Shown here: positions 25,811 to 34,220 of the stretch, one piece after another
Position numbering within the stretch: position 1 is the stretch's first letter
Layout of the letters: the number at the start of each line of letters is the position of its first letter
Assembly: GCA_036620675.1 (NCBI GenBank)
Contig: JAZHEE010000002.1
DNA length: 64,000 bases
Source of the DNA: Jejubacter sp036620675
GTDB taxonomy: Bacteria; Pseudomonadota; Gammaproteobacteria; Enterobacterales; Enterobacteriaceae
Direction: 5' to 3' (one strand)
Made by a program: the position numbers and the translations under genes
Notes under the pieces: generated by a model
What the model was told of the DNA's origin: nothing
What the model saw: the letters and a program-made list of their open reading frames with translations, nothing else
The model's database searches: none

Positions 25811-27231
25811 GTTTGCTGGCCCGGCGCTGGCAGGCCACGTCGCTGACGCTGCGCAGCGCTATCCTGTTCGCCCTGGTCGCAGCGCTGGTGGTGAGCGCTG
25901 CTGGCGGCTACCTGTATAACGCCATGCGCCAGGAGATGATTTATCGTAGCGATCTGCAGGTGACCGGGCGAATAGAATATTACCGGAATGTGCTGGGCAA
26001 GCGCTTCCCGCTGGACAGGCTGGTGGCGAATACCGGGATGTTCGAAAATATGCTGGGCAACGAGCAGGACGTGTTAATTTTTCGGATTCAGGGGCAGGAG
26101 CCGTTAATTAACGTCAATCCCTCCAGGATTCAACTACCGCCGGTGACGCCAACGCCGAGCGATCGCCCGCAGCTGCTGAACGCGGTACGAACCGGGAAAA
26201 CCCGGCAGGGAGTGCCGTTACGGGTGGCGTCTGGGCTGGTGAAGCTGGAGGATGGCAGGGTACTGCAAATTTCCGTCGCGCATGTGATGGTGAACGAGCA
26301 GAAAATGCTGGCGCGTTATCTGTGGCGTGTCATAGCGGCGGTGGCGACGGCCTTTCTGGCAATTGCGCTATTGGGCTACTGGGTGATGCGTCGCGAGCTA
26401 CGGCCATTAAGGCGTATGGCCGCCGAGGCGGCGGTTATCACCCCCAGTACCCTGGCGACTCGCCTAAGCGAGCAGGACGCGCCGCAGGAATTACAACGGC
26501 TGATAGTCTCGTTTAATGCCATGCTCGATAGACTCAACGAAGGCTATCAGCGCCTGACCCAGTTTTCCGCCGATCTGGCTCACGAGATTCGCACGCCGGT
26601 GGGGGCGTTAATGGGGCAGTGCCAGGTGGCGCTGTACCAGCCGCGCAGCGTCGAGGAGTATGAAACGCTGTTATCCGGCAATATGGAGGAACTGGAGCGC
26701 ATTTCGCGCATGGTGGAAAATATTCTGTTTCTGGCGCGCGCCAGTAATGCGCAATCGGCGCTGAATTACCGCAGCCTGGATATGGCGCAGGAGTTGCAGC
26801 GCGTAGCCGACTATTTTGAAGGGCTGGCGGAAGAGCGCGGCATTCAACTGATCTGCGAAGGGGAAGGACGACTATGGGCCGACCCCATGCTGTTTCAGCG
26901 GGCATTAAGTAATCTGGTCGCTAACGCGGTACGCTACGCCGATGAAGCGAGCCAAATCATTTTACGCGCCGACACAGAGCTAAACCGCCAGGTGGTACAG
27001 GTGATGAATCAGGGGCCGCCGATTGCCGAGGCGCACCTGGAAAAGCTGTTTGAGCGTTTTTATCGCGCAGATGCCGCGCGCAGCAGCCACGCCAGCGGGC
27101 TGGGATTATCGATTGTGCGCGCGATTATGACCCTGCACGGCGGCGAGGTTCGCGCCCAGTGTCGCCCGCAGCCGCCCGCCGCTCAAATCGTATTTAGCCT
27201 GATTTTCCCGCATGATGTCGCTAAAACGTGA
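25807..27231 (+). CDS. Sensor histidine kinase, heavy-metal/redox type
   Basis: A 474-residue membrane kinase: N-terminal membrane segment (AILFALVAALVVSAAGGYLY), periplasmic sensor of about 130 residues, second membrane segment (VIAAVATAFLAIALLGYWVM), HAMP, H-box FSADLAHEIRTPVGAL with His near 259, and the ATP-binding domain with N-box NLVANAVRYAD and G-box ASGLGLSIVRAI. It is the same size and layout as CusS/HprS. Partner of the response regulator in the same operon. It converges on a tRNA-Asn terminator. Confidence 0.85.
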   Translation: MSLLARRWQATSLTLRSAILFALVAALVVSAAGGYLYNAMRQEMIYRSDLQVTGRIEYYRNVLGKRFPLDRLVANTGMFENMLGNEQDVLIFRIQGQEPLINVNPSRIQLPPVTPTPSDRPQLLNAVRTGKTRQGVPLRVASGLVKLEDGRVLQISVAHVMVNEQKMLARYLWRVIAAVATAFLAIALLGYWVMRRELRPLRRMAAEAAVITPSTLATRLSEQDAPQELQRLIVSFNAMLDRLNEGYQRLTQFSADLAHEIRTPVGALMGQCQVALYQPRSVEEYETLLSGNMEELERISRMVENILFLARASNAQSALNYRSLDMAQELQRVADYFEGLAEERGIQLICEGEGRLWADPMLFQRALSNLVANAVRYADEASQIILRADTELNRQVVQVMNQGPPIAEAHLEKLFERFYRADAARSSHASGLGLSIVRAIMTLHGGEVRAQCRPQPPAAQIVFSLIFPHDVAKT

Positions 27232-27245
27232 TGCAGCAGAAAGCA

Positions 27246-27279
27246 AAAAGCCCGCTTAAGTTGCCTTAAGCGGGCTTTT
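27246..27279 (-). terminator. terminator of tRNA-Asn (fourth copy)
   Basis: A 15-bp perfect stem (aaaagcccgcttaag / cttaagcgggctttt, loop TTGC). It lies 15 bases after the kinase stop and can also terminate that operon from the other side. Confidence 0.85.
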
Positions 27280-27286
27280 CTGAAAA

Positions 27287-27362
27287 TGGCTCCTCTGACT
27301 GGACTCGAACCAGTGACATACGGATTAACAGTCCGCCGTTCTACCGACTGAACTACAGAGGA
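27287..27362 (-). tRNA. tRNA-Asn (GTT), copy 4
   Basis: A 76-base tRNA-Asn with encoded CCA, identical to copies 1 and 3. It lies next to mtfA, as asnT does in E. coli. Confidence 0.95.
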
Positions 27363-27462
27363 ATTGCGTGAACGGGGCGTAGAGTAATGGGGCCGCTGCT
27401 GGCTGTCAACATTAAATCCAACTTTATGATTTGATTGACTAATTAAAAATCAGTTTGCCGGT

Positions 27463-28248
27463 TTAATGGACATGTCCGCCGTCGGATTTGCGCTCCTGCA
27501 GACGGGCCAGAGGATCCTGCCCGTAAAAGTGGCAGAAGCGCTGCCACAGTGATGGAAAGCGCGGGGCGAACAGTTCCGGAGCGCTAAAGAAGTATTCGGA
27601 GAGCACTGCGAAGCATTCAGCCGGGTCGCTGGCGGCATAGGAGTCGATACTGGCGGCATTTTCCCCCACCAGATCGATCTCTTCCTGAATGTTATCCATG
27701 GCGGCATGCAGAGAGTGCTCCCAGGCGGCTACCTCGCGCAGCGGAATAGGGGGAACGCCGCTGGGGCGGTCGCCGTTGCGCATATCGAGCTTATGGGCCA
27801 CTTCATGAATGATGAGATTAAATCCGGAAGCGTCGAAGGAGTCCTGAATATCCAGCCAGTTTAAAACGATCGGCCCCTGTTGCCAGCTCTGCCCGGACTG
27901 TACCAGACGCTGGCTGTGAATAAGCCCCAGCTCATCTTCCCATTCGTCGTCTACCACGAAGGGAGTGGGATAGATCAGCACTTCGTGGAAGCCATCCAGC
28001 CACTCCAGCCCCAGAGACATGACCGGCAGACAGAACAGTAGGGCGATGCGAGCGCGCTTCAGAGGATCCAGTTCAAGACCCTGGAGTGCGACCAGCCGCT
28101 TTTGCTGCAAAAAACGTTCGCCTGATTCGACGAGCGCCTGACGTTCCTGGAGTGACAAGGCGGACAGCAGGGGAATTGAAAGAGCCTCTTCCCAGGGAAA
28201 TGCCGGAAGAGAAGGGTCATGATTTAACTTCCAGGGCCACTTTATCAT
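27463..28248 (-). CDS. mtfA: MtfA, zinc peptidase and Mlc-binding protein
   Basis: A 261-residue protein matching MtfA (YeeI): the gluzincin motif HEVAHKLD near residue 148, with Asp/Glu ligands downstream (DPAECFAVLSEYFF), and opening MIKWPWKL. In E. coli MtfA binds the glucose repressor Mlc, freeing ptsG, and has aminopeptidase activity. The chain ends in a His-rich GGHVH tail. It lies between tRNA-Asn and tRNA-Ser as in E. coli. Confidence 0.92.
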   Translation of the reverse strand: MIKWPWKLNHDPSLPAFPWEEALSIPLLSALSLQERQALVESGERFLQQKRLVALQGLELDPLKRARIALLFCLPVMSLGLEWLDGFHEVLIYPTPFVVDDEWEDELGLIHSQRLVQSGQSWQQGPIVLNWLDIQDSFDASGFNLIIHEVAHKLDMRNGDRPSGVPPIPLREVAAWEHSLHAAMDNIQEEIDLVGENAASIDSYAASDPAECFAVLSEYFFSAPELFAPRFPSLWQRFCHFYGQDPLARLQERKSDGGHVH

Positions 28249-28339
28249 CGAAACCTGCTCGCAAAGTCGTCACTTAAACAAAAAGGATAGGGCCGGGGCT
28301 GTTAAAATGCCGAATTACCTGGCATTATTGCTACCCAAC

Positions 28340-28429
28340 GGAGAGATGCCGGAGCGGCTGAACGGACCGGTCTCGAAAACCGGAGTGGGGGCAACTCCAC
28401 CGGGGGTTCAAATCCCCCTCTCTCCGCCA
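28340..28429 (+). tRNA. serU: tRNA-Ser (CGA)
   Basis: A 90-base class II tRNA with long variable arm and encoded CCA; anticodon CGA at 28374-28376 reads UCG. It corresponds to E. coli serU next to mtfA. Its 3' side borders accessory DNA with phage and T6SS remnants, so it may be an integration site, though I see no repeated 3' end in the window. Confidence 0.95.
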
Positions 28430-28749
28430 CTATTCAAACACTTAGCTCACATCCTTTCAACGATACACATCACACTTGGTATATTGTTGGTATATTCACC
28501 TGGCATATTCTGGCCTCATTATCCCACTTTTGATATCACAGAGACATCGAGAGTAGGGGAAATTTCCTTACCCCTTTGCTGAGGGGCCTTTCACATATCC
28601 CCGTTCGTATCCCCCCGTACACGCGGCTCAGGCTTGCCGGTTCGTGATTAACTTTGACGCTAGCTACAAGGCAAAAGGAAACACTATGTTTTATAAACCC
28701 ATACAACGCAATGTTAATGGCTCTTGAGTAAGTGTTTATGGATAATAAT
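28430..28749 (+). other. Accessory border after tRNA-Ser, possible tail-gene remnant
   Basis: About 320 bases with no intact gene. The first 150 bases are AT-rich. From about 28608 one frame reads VHAAQACRFVINFDAS, continues to KPIQRNVNGS and stops at 28725, directly before the tail-fibre assembly relic, where a tail-fibre C-terminus would be expected. The similarity to tail fibres is only suggestive. Confidence 0.35.
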
Positions 28750-29322
28750 ATGCAAGACATAAAAAACTTTAAACGATATATATCACCAGGTTAATTGCCG
28801 GGAAAACACGCTGTATGTGATGCTGAAGTTTTATTTTTAATATCTGATGATGGACAGGATTGGTATGAGTGTCAGTCCAGGTTTTCAGACTCAAGATATA
28901 AAGTAATATATGATGCGAGCGGTATTGTTACCTCTGCTGTTACTAAACCTGTTGCGTCAGAAAATAATACTTATTCAGTGTCGATGTTATTTCCTGAGAA
29001 TTGCAGTGTTGCAGAGGTTGAGACACTTCCATCAGATTTTAGCGCAGATGGTAAATGGCAGTATACAAATGGTGAAATCACCGAAATTCCCGTCGATTAT
29101 GCCGCTGAGGCTGAGGCTGAGGCTGAGGCTGAGGCTGAAAAATTGTGGCGACTGACTGTTGCCACTGTGGCAATAGCCCCGTTACAGGATGCTGTAGACC
29201 TGGATACTGCTACAGACGACGAAATCGCGCTGCTGTCCGCGTGGAAAAAATATCGGATATTGCTGAACCGAGTGGATACCAGCAAAGCCCCGGACATCGA
29301 GTGGCCCGAACAGCCTGAGTAA
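28750..29322 (+). pseudogene. Phage tail-fibre assembly protein with early stop codon
   Basis: The ATG at 28750 opens MQDIKNFKRYISPG, the usual start of tail-fibre assembly (TfaE/Caudo_TAP-type) proteins, but a TAA at 28792 interrupts it at codon 15. The same frame continues without a break to 29322: VLFLISDDGQDWYECQ near the start and IAPLQDAVDLDTATDDE and RILLNRVDT near the end, all family-typical. A TTG directly after the stop could reinitiate. A (GCTGAG)n run gives an Ala-Glu repeat in the middle. No tail fibre or other tail gene accompanies it. Confidence 0.75.
29104..29139 (+). repeat. GCTGAG hexanucleotide repeat
   Basis: Five exact GCTGAG units plus one GCTGAA, coding (Ala-Glu)6 within the tail-fibre assembly relic. 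Length changes in whole units would keep frame. Confidence 0.9.
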
Positions 29323-29397
29323 TCATAAATAGCCGGGGTGTACTCGGCTGTTTTGTCCCTGTATAGTTTAGAAACCATAAACGATGGAGCTATTTAG

Positions 29398-29913
29398 ATG
29401 GCATTGCAGGGAAAGTTTATTATCAATGGTGCGGACTATTCACCGTTCACACTTTACGGGGTCGGAACATTCATGGCGTTTTCTGGTAACAGTGTATACC
29501 GAAACCACGGCGGTTGTGCTCATATACCCGACAATGGCCCGATTCCACCAGGTAAATACTGGATCGTTGAGCGAGGCGGGGGCGGTGCTTTTTCACGAGT
29601 TAAAGCGGTTGTATACGATAAAGTAAACCAAATAGTGAACGATTCGCAGTTCAGTCGTTCGGAATGGTTTGCTCTGTACCGTGATGACCGCGGCATAGAT
29701 GACATGACCTGGTATAACAACGTATCCCGTGGTCTGTTCCGTTTACATCCGGGTACTATCTCGAAGGGTTGTATCACCATAGCCCATAACTCTGATTTCG
29801 CGTTGATTCGCAATGCACTTCTTCGCACCCAGAAAATTAGTGTGCCGTGCATGAAGAGTATGATGGCGTATGGCAGCATAGAGGTAATCGCAAATGGCAA
29901 CACTTGCCCGTAG
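29398..29913 (+). CDS. T6SS effector, Tlde1-type L,D-transpeptidase (DUF2778)
   Basis: A 171-residue protein of the DUF2778/Tlde1 family, periplasmic effectors that cut or exchange peptidoglycan stem peptides after delivery by the type VI secretion system. Visible features: opening GKFIINGADYSPFTLYGVGTF shortened here to LYGVGTFMAFSG, the IPDNGPIPPGKYWIVERG strand, and the catalytic box RLHPGTISKGCITIAHNSD with His and Cys, as in YkuD-type transpeptidases. No signal peptide, as expected for a T6SS cargo. Its stop overlaps the start of the next gene by 20 bases, the usual effector-immunity arrangement. An hcp gene remnant lies nearby. Confidence 0.87.
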   Translation: MALQGKFIINGADYSPFTLYGVGTFMAFSGNSVYRNHGGCAHIPDNGPIPPGKYWIVERGGGGAFSRVKAVVYDKVNQIVNDSQFSRSEWFALYRDDRGIDDMTWYNNVSRGLFRLHPGTISKGCITIAHNSDFALIRNALLRTQKISVPCMKSMMAYGSIEVIANGNTCP

Positions 29914-30157
29914 GGTGGGGAAAATTATTTTTTTCATCGTCCTGATGATGGTGGTTGGGCGGGTAACAAACATCCCCGCTAATGTTAGCGAGAGTTTCGT
30001 TTTAAAGGCCACTGCCTGGCTCTACGGTAGCGGTAATATCACCGCAGAAAACACTGAGGATGTCATTTTCTATATGAATATCACTACGGTGTTGGTGCTG
30101 ACGTGTCTTGTGTATGCTGTCGTAATGTATGTCATTCGCCGTATCAGAAAGGCATGA
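29894..30157 (+). CDS. Tldi1-type immunity protein, small membrane protein
   Basis: An 87-residue protein with two membrane segments (IIFFIVLMMVVGRV and VLVLTCLVYAVVMYV) and a central exposed loop of about 45 residues. It overlaps the effector gene and has the size, topology and place of Tldi immunity proteins, which guard against Tlde1 in the periplasm. I assign it by position and topology more than by sequence. Confidence 0.7.
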   Translation: MATLARRVGKIIFFIVLMMVVGRVTNIPANVSESFVLKATAWLYGSGNITAENTEDVIFYMNITTVLVLTCLVYAVVMYVIRRIRKA

Positions 30158-30190
30158 ACAGAGGGAAGCCCGCCAGATGTGTTATAGTCA

Positions 30191-30700
30191 TTAACGTTCA
30201 TTCCAGTCGTCAGTGTGCTGTATATTCCCGTCCACGTAGCGCCAGGTAACGCGCTCATACATCATCGAGGCGGATTCCATATGGTTAATATGAGAGTTGC
30301 CGGATAGTTTAGCGTTCGGCATACCCGGGTTAACGCCGGTAATTTTCACGCCTTCGAACAGCATTACGAAGTATGCCTCTTTCTGGCCTGCATGATTGAT
30401 GCAATACCATTTTATTTCGGCGCTTTTCAGCGTCTGCCCTTTCGAAACCGCTTTATAGAGGTATGGGCTTGATGAGTCGAATTCTTTCTCGATCATCACT
30501 GGCGAGTGGCTACGGGCGCCGGTGATTTTTCCTGTATTGCTGTCTACGGGGAGATTAAGCCCGTGGCTGAATCCCACCACTTCAATGCTCCCATCGCGGT
30601 CATGGACATCTACAGATCCTGGCCTGTCCGGGGCGCTGGCCAGACCAGCGCGAATTGACCAGGCATCCGCCGAAAAAGGTGGTGATAGACTGTAAATCAT
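30191..30700 (-). pseudogene. Hcp (T6SS tube protein) gene with displaced N-terminus
   Basis: From about residue 28 the protein is a clear Hcp: GSVDVHDRDGSIEVV, then SSPYLYKAVSKGQTLKSAEI and the end RVTWRYVDGNIQHTDDWNER. The normal first 18 or so residues (xxPxYLWLxDDxG type) are missing and replaced by an unrelated sequence (IYSLSPPFSADAW) that starts the only available frame. The conserved part covers 30191-30619. Without the first beta strand a hexameric ring is unlikely, so I call it a relic, though a new start is possible. No other T6SS structural gene is in the window. Confidence 0.7.
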
Positions 30701-31052
30701 CCCTGATAGCCAGAAGGATACCTAAGCTGCGCAGGGCGCTAATAAAGCGATAAAGGTATACCCGCACGAGGCGCTTCGGTTTTGGTTTTCCGGGGACAGA
30801 GTCGAAAAGTAGGTGTGCTGATGATGATGCGCGATGGCGGCGTGATTTTTTCCTTACCATGGGTTTCCGTTAGAGAAAAAATAAATGTAAGTGCCGTTTT
30901 TATTGGTGTTTTTGTCTGGGTTTTTGGCTTTATATTGGTTTTTAATTGCTATTAATGGCGTTTTTAGTGGTGTTTTATTTCATTCTGTTTGTTTTTTGTT
31001 CTCCTGTGCTATGGTAAACTACAGTCTCTCAACCAATCTGACAGAGGATTTT
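30701..31052. other. AT-rich intergenic space before ydiH
   Basis: About 350 bases. The right half (30860-31010) is strongly T-rich on the plus strand (many TTTT runs), as in horizontally acquired, H-NS-bound DNA. I see no gene that I can support; it must hold the ydiH promoter. Confidence 0.4.
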
Positions 31053-31241
31053 ATGGATAACGCGCTTACTCCCGCCACCCTGGCTTTCGAATATTTACGC
31101 CGTGAGGCGGAATCGTTAACTCCGGCCCAGTACCTGACTCGCGTCAGACAGTTGCAGCTGGAATTTGCCGATCTGATGGAACTGACGTCCACCGAACTGC
31201 TCGAAGAGATCTCTTTCGCCTCCCGTCTGGGCATCCACTAA
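31053..31241 (+). CDS. ydiH: YdiH-like small protein
   Basis: A 62-residue protein of the same length as E. coli YdiH and alike along its length: LAFEYLRREAESLTPAQYL, QLQLEFADL and the end SRLGIH. Function unknown. GAGG lies before the ATG at 31053; the frame is open further upstream but the homologous start is clear. In E. coli ydiH is elsewhere (about 37 min), so this locus is not syntenic. Confidence 0.85.
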   Translation: MDNALTPATLAFEYLRREAESLTPAQYLTRVRQLQLEFADLMELTSTELLEEISFASRLGIH

Positions 31242-31534
31242 GCGCTTTAATGCTCACTCCAGTAATTATCTGATTTCTGACGCGGCGGCATAGCAGGCTG
31301 CCAGCCATAAAATAGAGTGCCGCCCGAAATCATTTCCTGCCTTACACGTTAAATTTATATTTAATATTACTTTTTATTCACTTTTTATTAACGTTTTTGC
31401 GCTTTTATTAACTGCGCCCATCGGAAGGGATGGGGTGGAAAATAAAAATCACATGACGCCATTATGAGTAATTTGATCTGCATCATAAAAAGGAGCATAG
31501 TACGCACGCTTTGTAACGTTTCTTCACATTTATT

Positions 31535-31708
31535 ATGACTGTTTATCAACATATGCTGGTTTTTTATGGGGTGATGGCACTGCTGTCAGCCATTATTACT
31601 TTTTTTCTGGCGAAGGATCGCATGAGCATGAAGTTTTTGAGTGCCTTACTGGTTGGCGCCACCTGGCCCATGAGCTTTCCGGTTGCGTTACTTTTTTCTC
31701 TGTTCTGA
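31535..31708 (+). CDS. ortT: OrtT/GhoT-type small membrane toxin
   Basis: A 57-residue membrane protein, too short to be picked up by many gene finders. It reads MTVYQHMLVFYGVMAL at the start, has a charged turn AKDRMSMKF, and ends LLVGATWPMSFPVALLFSLF, the hallmark C-terminus of OrtT and GhoT, small toxins that damage the membrane and lower ATP. It fits OrtT (orphan, no antitoxin) better than GhoT, and no ghoS is beside it. The ribosome site is weak. A large palindrome with a CRP site lies 46 bases downstream. Confidence 0.85.
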   Translation: MTVYQHMLVFYGVMALLSAIITFFLAKDRMSMKFLSALLVGATWPMSFPVALLFSLF

Positions 31709-31753
31709 TGGTGGTTTCGCGCGCGATATCATAACCCATACCTCTTTGATAGA

Positions 31754-31801
31754 GACACCACCCGAGAAGTGTGATAAAAATCACATCGCTCGGGTGGTGT
31801 C
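31754..31801. promoter_or_regulatory. 48-bp palindrome centred on a perfect CRP box
   Basis: TGTGA-N6-TCACA (31770-31785), an ideal CRP half-site pair, lies at the exact centre of a longer inverted repeat whose 13-bp arms (gacacccgag-type: 31754-31766 and 31789-31801) are perfectly complementary. It sits between ortT and the small membrane gene at 31850. It may be a CRP operator for the downstream gene, a terminator for ortT, or both. Confidence 0.75.
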
Positions 31802-31849
31802 CCGTGCGCTTTACGACAGCAAAAAATAAGTGTAGGTATCATCAGAGCA

Positions 31850-32113
31850 ATGGAAGAAAAACCCGTTCGTGGCCTGGGAGGCCGAATTGCCCTGTGGGCA
31901 TTTTATGTATTCTGTTTTTATTTTGTCTGGGCCATGTTGCGTTATTTTTGGGTTGTCAGTGGGGTGGAGCCTCCTCCAGGAAATGGCGTTGCGGGGGATA
32001 TGGGAACCCTGAGTGGTAAATTACTCGGCGCTTTGCTGGGATTTATGGTGCTGGGAACCGTGGGGGCTTTGCTGGGCGCCATCGCCTGGTACACCCGGCC
32101 CAGAAGCCGGTAA
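31850..32113 (+). CDS. Small membrane protein, not recognised
   Basis: An 87-residue protein with two membrane segments (IALWAFYVFCFYFVWAML and LGALLGFMVLGTVGALLGAI) linked by a Pro/Gly-rich loop; short basic ends. The ATG has a weak ribosome site. It lies 48 bases after a CRP-type palindrome and just before dcm. I do not recognise the family. Confidence 0.55.
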   Translation: MEEKPVRGLGGRIALWAFYVFCFYFVWAMLRYFWVVSGVEPPPGNGVAGDMGTLSGKLLGALLGFMVLGTVGALLGAIAWYTRPRSR

Positions 32114-32214
32114 TATCGATTTTTTCGTCGCGCCAGCCGGGTTGCGGCGTTCTATCCCAGCCAGAAGGGTGATAAAGTCACGCCATCTTTATTGCGTGGA
32201 CTTTTTATCCTCTT

Positions 32215-33669
32215 ATGATGGACCAACCCGATTTGATTGTCAGCGCGGCCGCGGATCAGTCCCGATCGCATAGCGAACGACAGCAGGAAGAGCGGGCGCT
32301 GGTAGCCCGGCTGCTGAATATCTTCGATAAAAAAGCTCTTACCGCTAAGCTAAACGAACAGGGGGGAAACTGGCGTCCTGAATCACTGGTTCGTTGGTTG
32401 CGCGACACCAGCGTTCGGCGCATGCTGACGGAAAATGAAGTTCAGCAATTGCGTGACCTTCTGCCCTCCCGGCCTGCCCATTATGAACGCCCCGCCTTTC
32501 GTTTTATCGATCTCTTTGCCGGTATCGGCGGTATCCGTAGCGGTTTTGAAGCCATCGGTGGCGCCTGTGTGTTCACCAGCGAATGGAATAAATATGCGGT
32601 GCGCACTTATAAGGCCAACTGGTACTGCGATCCGCTGAAGCACCATTTCAATGAGGATATTCGCGACGTGACCCTGAGCCATCGCCCGGAAGTGAGCGAT
32701 GAGCAGGCAAGCGACAATATCCGCAGCCTGATACCGCAACATGATGTGCTGCTGGCAGGCTTTCCCTGCCAGCCTTTCTCGCTGGCGGGCGTGTCGAAAA
32801 AGAACGCGCTGGGTCGCGCGCACGGCTTTGCCTGCGAAACTCAGGGGACGCTGTTCTTCGATGTCGCCCGCATCATCGCCGCCCGTCGCCCGGCCATTTT
32901 TGTACTGGAAAACGTCAAAAACCTCAAGAGCCACGATAAAGGCAAAACCTTCCGCATCATTATGCAGACCCTGGATGAACTGGGCTATGAGGTCGCGGAT
33001 GCCGATGCCAGCGGCCCTGACGATCCGAAAATTATCGACGGCAAACATTTTCTGCCTCAGCACCGCGAACGTATCGTACTGGTGGGGTTTCGGCGCGATA
33101 CCGGGTTGCAGCAGGGGTTTAGCCTGCGCGACCTGGCGCAATACTTTCCACAGCGGCGTCCTGCCTTCGCCGAGCTGCTGGATCCCCGGGTGGCAGAAAA
33201 ATATATCCTGACGCCGACTCTGTGGCGCTACCTTTATCAGTATGCCCGAAAGCATAAAGAGAAAGGCAATGGTTTCGGATATGGTCTGGTGGATCCGCTT
33301 AATCCTGACAGCGTGGCGCGCACGCTTTCCGCCCGCTACTACAAGGATGGCGCCGAAATTCTGGTGGATCGCGGCTGGGATCGCCTGTTGGGAGAGAAAG
33401 ATTTCGGCAACGCGGAAAACCAGCAGCGGCGCCCGCGGCGCCTGACGCCCCGGGAATGTGCCCGCCTGATGGGTTTTGAGGCACCGGGCGAATCGCGGTT
33501 TACTATTCCGGTTTCCGATACCCAGGCTTACCGGCAGTTCGGCAATTCGGTGGTGGTGCCGGCGTTCGCTGCGGTGGCCCGGCTGCTGGAAAGCCGCATC
33601 CTACAGGCGTCGCGTATGCGCCAGGAGGAAAACGATGGCGGATGTTCACGACAGCAAAACGCGCAGTAA
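32215..33669 (+). CDS. dcm: Dcm, DNA cytosine-C5 methyltransferase
   Basis: A 484-residue C5 methyltransferase closely matching E. coli Dcm, which methylates the inner C of CCWGG. Motif I FIDLFAGIGGIRSGFE near residue 100, motif IV catalytic FPCQPFSLAG near 182, ENVKNLKSH (motif VI) and the late RQFGNSVVVP motif are all present. An N-terminal extension of about 90 residues is typical of Dcm. Its last 35 bases overlap vsr in another frame, as in E. coli. Confidence 0.95.
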   Translation: MMDQPDLIVSAAADQSRSHSERQQEERALVARLLNIFDKKALTAKLNEQGGNWRPESLVRWLRDTSVRRMLTENEVQQLRDLLPSRPAHYERPAFRFIDLFAGIGGIRSGFEAIGGACVFTSEWNKYAVRTYKANWYCDPLKHHFNEDIRDVTLSHRPEVSDEQASDNIRSLIPQHDVLLAGFPCQPFSLAGVSKKNALGRAHGFACETQGTLFFDVARIIAARRPAIFVLENVKNLKSHDKGKTFRIIMQTLDELGYEVADADASGPDDPKIIDGKHFLPQHRERIVLVGFRRDTGLQQGFSLRDLAQYFPQRRPAFAELLDPRVAEKYILTPTLWRYLYQYARKHKEKGNGFGYGLVDPLNPDSVARTLSARYYKDGAEILVDRGWDRLLGEKDFGNAENQQRRPRRLTPRECARLMGFEAPGESRFTIPVSDTQAYRQFGNSVVVPAFAAVARLLESRILQASRMRQEENDGGCSRQQNAQ

Positions 33670-34123
33670 AAATATGCGGGCAATCGCCACGCGCGATACT
33701 GCCATCGAACAGCGCCTGGCGCGGTTACTGACCGCGCTGGGCGTTGAATTTCATACCCAGGATACGGCGCTTGCCGGGCGTCCTGACTTTGTTGTCGACA
33801 GCTATCGCTGCATTCTCTTCACTCACGGCTGCTTCTGGCACCATCATGACTGTTATCTGTTTAAGGTGCCGGCGACCCGCACCGAATTCTGGATGACGAA
33901 AATCGCCAGCAACGTCGCCCGGGACAGGCGAGATATTTCACGTCTGCTGAACGAAGGCTGGCGGGTTATGGTCATCTGGGAGTGCGCTCTGCGCGGACGT
34001 CGGCGTCTGGATGACTCCGCGCTGGAAAGCCGGCTGGAAGAGTGGTTGTGTGAAGGGGGAAGCTATGCCGAGATCGATACTCGCGGCATCCACGCCTCGC
34101 AGCCGCCCCTCTCCGATCGCTAA
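33635..34123 (+). CDS. vsr: Vsr, very short patch repair endonuclease
   Basis: A 162-residue endonuclease that nicks at T:G mismatches in Dcm sites, starting the repair of deaminated 5-methylcytosine. Conserved: TRSKNMRAIATRDTAIE, catalytic region GRPDFVVDSYRCILFTHGCFWHHH shortened here to FTHGCFWHHHDC, and RDRRDISRLL. Overlap with dcm by 35 bases couples methylation and repair. The ATG at 33635 gives the exact homologous start. Confidence 0.95.
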   Translation: MADVHDSKTRSKNMRAIATRDTAIEQRLARLLTALGVEFHTQDTALAGRPDFVVDSYRCILFTHGCFWHHHDCYLFKVPATRTEFWMTKIASNVARDRRDISRLLNEGWRVMVIWECALRGRRRLDDSALESRLEEWLCEGGSYAEIDTRGIHASQPPLSDR

Positions 34124-34220
34124 ACGCGGGTTTGCGCTGAATCTCTGCGTTTTCATTTCCGCTATGGACATTTTGCTCCATAATTATTCGTAATTTAACA
34201 ACATAATAAGGAAGGTAATT

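Noticed and set aside
25139..27231. Naming the two-component genes cusRS or hprRS
   Set aside because: Both families are equally close by eye, no cus genes are adjacent, and the divergent operon is not a true msrPQ; a symbol would overstate the evidence.
28307..28582. 91-codon plus-strand open frame over tRNA-Ser
   Set aside because: It translates the tRNA and AT-rich flank; not a gene.
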